Of a DNA stretch of 6,868 nucleotides, positions 5,349 through 6,868 are shown piece by piece (position 1 is the first letter of the stretch; each line of letters opens with the position of its first letter). The DNA is taken from the NCBI GenBank assembly GCA_031290725.1, contig JAITMZ010000003.1:1-6868 (forward strand), in the 5' to 3' direction. The translations under genes were made by a program, and so were the position numbers. The notes below the pieces were generated by a model. It was given only the letters and a program-made list of their open reading frames with translations. It did not search any database and was not told the origin of the DNA. The DNA is from Spirochaetaceae bacterium. Its GTDB lineage: Bacteria > Spirochaetota > Spirochaetia > Treponematales > Treponemataceae.

Positions 5349-6017
5349 ATGGGAAACAAAAAACAATTTTTGTTGTTGGTTCTTGTATTCTCTTCGGTTT
5401 CCGTTCTGTGGGCACAGAAGGCTTCGATCAATATGCGTTTCAATGTCCTCAAGAGTGAGACTGGGAAAGATTATTTTATCTGGTCCGGTGAGGGACGGCG
5501 GTACAGTGATAATTTTGACGTCATCTCCGGCGCGAGCAAGCTGCAATCTACCCGTGAATTAAACACCGTAGTCTACGATTCGGGCAATGTGGATGGGCGG
5601 CCTGCTTTTCCCCTGGGGCTGCGGGGGCTGCTCCTCTTTGCGGTAGCTCCCTATGAGACGGTTATGAACGATGACCTGCGGATTGTGGCGGACGGCAGCG
5701 CCTTGACTATCCGATTCGTTCATCGGGGTACTGCCTATGAAATCGTCACGGACAAGAGGGGGCGGATAAATCTGGCAGATTCCTGCAAGATGGCGGGGTC
5801 GCTGACCGATACGGTGGGGGAGAAGCATTTGTTGAAACCCCAATACGTCAAGAGCGGTGTCGATCCGGAAAAGATGAGTTCCCTGGATTGGTCAAAAATC
5901 GATCTGGTTCCCGATACAGCCGCATCGAATGCCTTCCGGAAATACGCGGGGGTACTGCAAGCAAAATATGAAGAAGGCATTCTGACCGTTAAAGGTACCG
6001 TCAAATTCGCGGAATAA
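5349..6017 (+). CDS. Exported protein of unknown function
   Basis: I do not recognise this 222-residue protein. It begins with a convincing signal peptide: charged start (MGNKK), a hydrophobic run FLLLVLVFSSVSVL (7-20) and a likely cleavage after A22 (LWA|QK). There is no lipobox cysteine, so it is probably periplasmic or outer-membrane associated rather than a lipoprotein. The mature part looks beta-rich with many short alternating strands, for example INMRFNVL, ALTIRFVHRGTAYEIVT and GILTVKGTVKF at the very C-terminus, and has no further membrane segment. I see one cysteine (in DSCKM), so no disulfide is likely, and no catalytic motif. AAGAGG (5336-5341) lies seven bases before the ATG. It sits 33 bases after rpmE and five bases before fabD, so it is probably in the same transcript as both. 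Confidence 0.82.
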   Translation: MGNKKQFLLLVLVFSSVSVLWAQKASINMRFNVLKSETGKDYFIWSGEGRRYSDNFDVISGASKLQSTRELNTVVYDSGNVDGRPAFPLGLRGLLLFAVAPYETVMNDDLRIVADGSALTIRFVHRGTAYEIVTDKRGRINLADSCKMAGSLTDTVGEKHLLKPQYVKSGVDPEKMSSLDWSKIDLVPDTAASNAFRKYAGVLQAKYEEGILTVKGTVKFAE

Positions 6018-6022
6018 CACCG

Positions 6023-6868
6023 ATGAAAAAATACGCATTTTTATTTCCCGGTCAAGGTGCCCAATTTTCAGGCATGGCAAAGGATCTGTGGGAGCAGTCC
6101 GCCGCAGCAAAGGATTGTCTGGCCAATCTCTCGAAGGCCATGGGTGAAGACCTGGAAGCGCTGTTGTGGAATACCGACGAGGCGGAACTGGCCCGGAGCG
6201 ACCGGTGCCAGCCGGCGATTTTAGCGGCGTCCCTCCTGGCGGCGGTGTTCCTGGGGGAGCGCGGGGTGGTTCCGTCGGCGGCGGCGGGATTCAGCCTGGG
6301 GGAATTTCCGGCCATGTACATGGCTGGGGTGCTGTCGTTGGCGGATACGGCCCGGGTGGTGCGGGACCGGGGGAAAATCATGCAGCGGGTGTGTGAAGCC
6401 ATCGCATCCCGGTCTCATGCGGTGGGTACGGCGGGTGTGGGTACAAAGCCCGGAATGGCGGCGGTGATCGGTCTGGCTCCGGAGATCGTGGAGCAAATCG
6501 TCGGTCAATGCGGCGACGTTTATGGGGCGAACTTCAATTCCTCCCGGCAGACCGTGGTGTCCGGTACGGCGGCGGGGCTTGTCAAGGCCGTGGCGGCTTT
6601 CAAAGAAGCGGGGGCGCGGCGGGTATTGTCCCTGGCGGTGGCCGGGCCATATCATTCGCCCCTGATGCAGGAGGCTGCCGATGAGTTTGCCTCGGTGATC
6701 ACCCGTGTGGACTTCCACGACCCATCGATTCCATTTTTTTCCAACGTCACCGGCGCTCGGGCGGTAAGCGGCGCGGAGATCAAGCGGAACGCCGTGCTTC
6801 ACCTGGTGCGCCCGGTGCGGTGGACTGCCGAAGAAGACGCGCTGGCGGCATTGATGGCTCTGGACAGC
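6023..6868 (+). CDS. fabD: Malonyl-CoA:ACP transacylase, 3' end outside window
   Basis: FabD moves the malonyl group from CoA to acyl carrier protein, supplying fatty acid chain extension in the cytoplasm. The frame stays open to the window edge: 282 residues are visible and about 30 are missing. Family features are PGQGAQ (9-14, with Q11 of the oxyanion site), the nucleophile S91 in GFSLGE, R116 in RDRGKIM that binds the malonyl carboxylate, NFNSSRQTVVSG (170-181), the catalytic H211 in AGPYHSPLM, and PFFSNVTG. Two deviations: the usual GHSLGE is GFSLGE, and the loop between KIMQ and MAAVIGL is about 14 residues longer than in E. coli. GGAA (6011-6014) is a weak ribosome binding site inside the end of the upstream gene, five bases after whose stop this gene starts, so coupling is likely. 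A related acyltransferase is possible, but the FabD call is well supported. Confidence 0.92.
   Translation, partial: MKKYAFLFPGQGAQFSGMAKDLWEQSAAAKDCLANLSKAMGEDLEALLWNTDEAELARSDRCQPAILAASLLAAVFLGERGVVPSAAAGFSLGEFPAMYMAGVLSLADTARVVRDRGKIMQRVCEAIASRSHAVGTAGVGTKPGMAAVIGLAPEIVEQIVGQCGDVYGANFNSSRQTVVSGTAAGLVKAVAAFKEAGARRVLSLAVAGPYHSPLMQEAADEFASVITRVDFHDPSIPFFSNVTGARAVSGAEIKRNAVLHLVRPVRWTAEEDALAALMALDS

Noticed and set aside
1..6868. Mobile elements, CRISPR arrays, defence genes or phage genes.
   Set aside because: No transposase, integrase, regularly spaced repeats or phage-type genes are visible; all recognised genes are core housekeeping functions in consistent orientation.

Overview
The window reads as a chromosomal housekeeping segment of a spirochaete, most likely a Treponema-like organism. 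The gene order rpsT - HU - lnt - bactofilin - rho - rpmE matches, as I remember it, the T. pallidum TP0250-TP0255 neighbourhood. The genes from about 1,000 onward look moderately GC-rich, which would fit the termite-gut Treponema clade better than T. denticola. The assignment rests on remembered synteny and protein resemblance, not on a search. All recognised genes lie on the + strand. I see no mobile element, CRISPR array, tRNA or rRNA.

Layout. 1-89: leader and probable promoter of rpsT. 90-383: ribosomal protein S20, starting at TTG. 384-889: about 500 bases without a gene but dense in RNA-type stem-loops, ending in a clear sigma-70 promoter for the HU gene. 890-1204: HU/IHF-family protein. 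1208-2920: apolipoprotein N-acyltransferase (lnt). 2904-3344: bactofilin, overlapping the end of lnt. 3345-3494: a rho leader with two adjacent inverted repeats and a wobble-rich hairpin. 3495-5084: rho, with a disordered N-terminal extension of about 105 residues. 5106-5315: zinc-type ribosomal protein L31. 5349-6017: an unrecognised exported protein. 6023-6868: fabD, cut by the window edge.

How the parts fit. HU, lnt and bactofilin are tightly packed and probably form one transcript (nucleoid protein, lipoprotein maturation, envelope-associated cytoskeleton). Rho, L31, the exported protein and FabD are also closely spaced (21, 33 and 5 bases between stop and start) and probably form a second unit with its own leader. 

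The strongest non-routine signal is RNA structure. The 384-825 region and the rho leader both hold helices whose G-U wobbles make sense only for + strand RNA. I match neither to a known RNA family. The genes themselves are ordinary, with small oddities in Rho (arginine-rich tandem repeat), FabD (GFSLG instead of GHSLG, plus a loop insertion) and the start of lnt.
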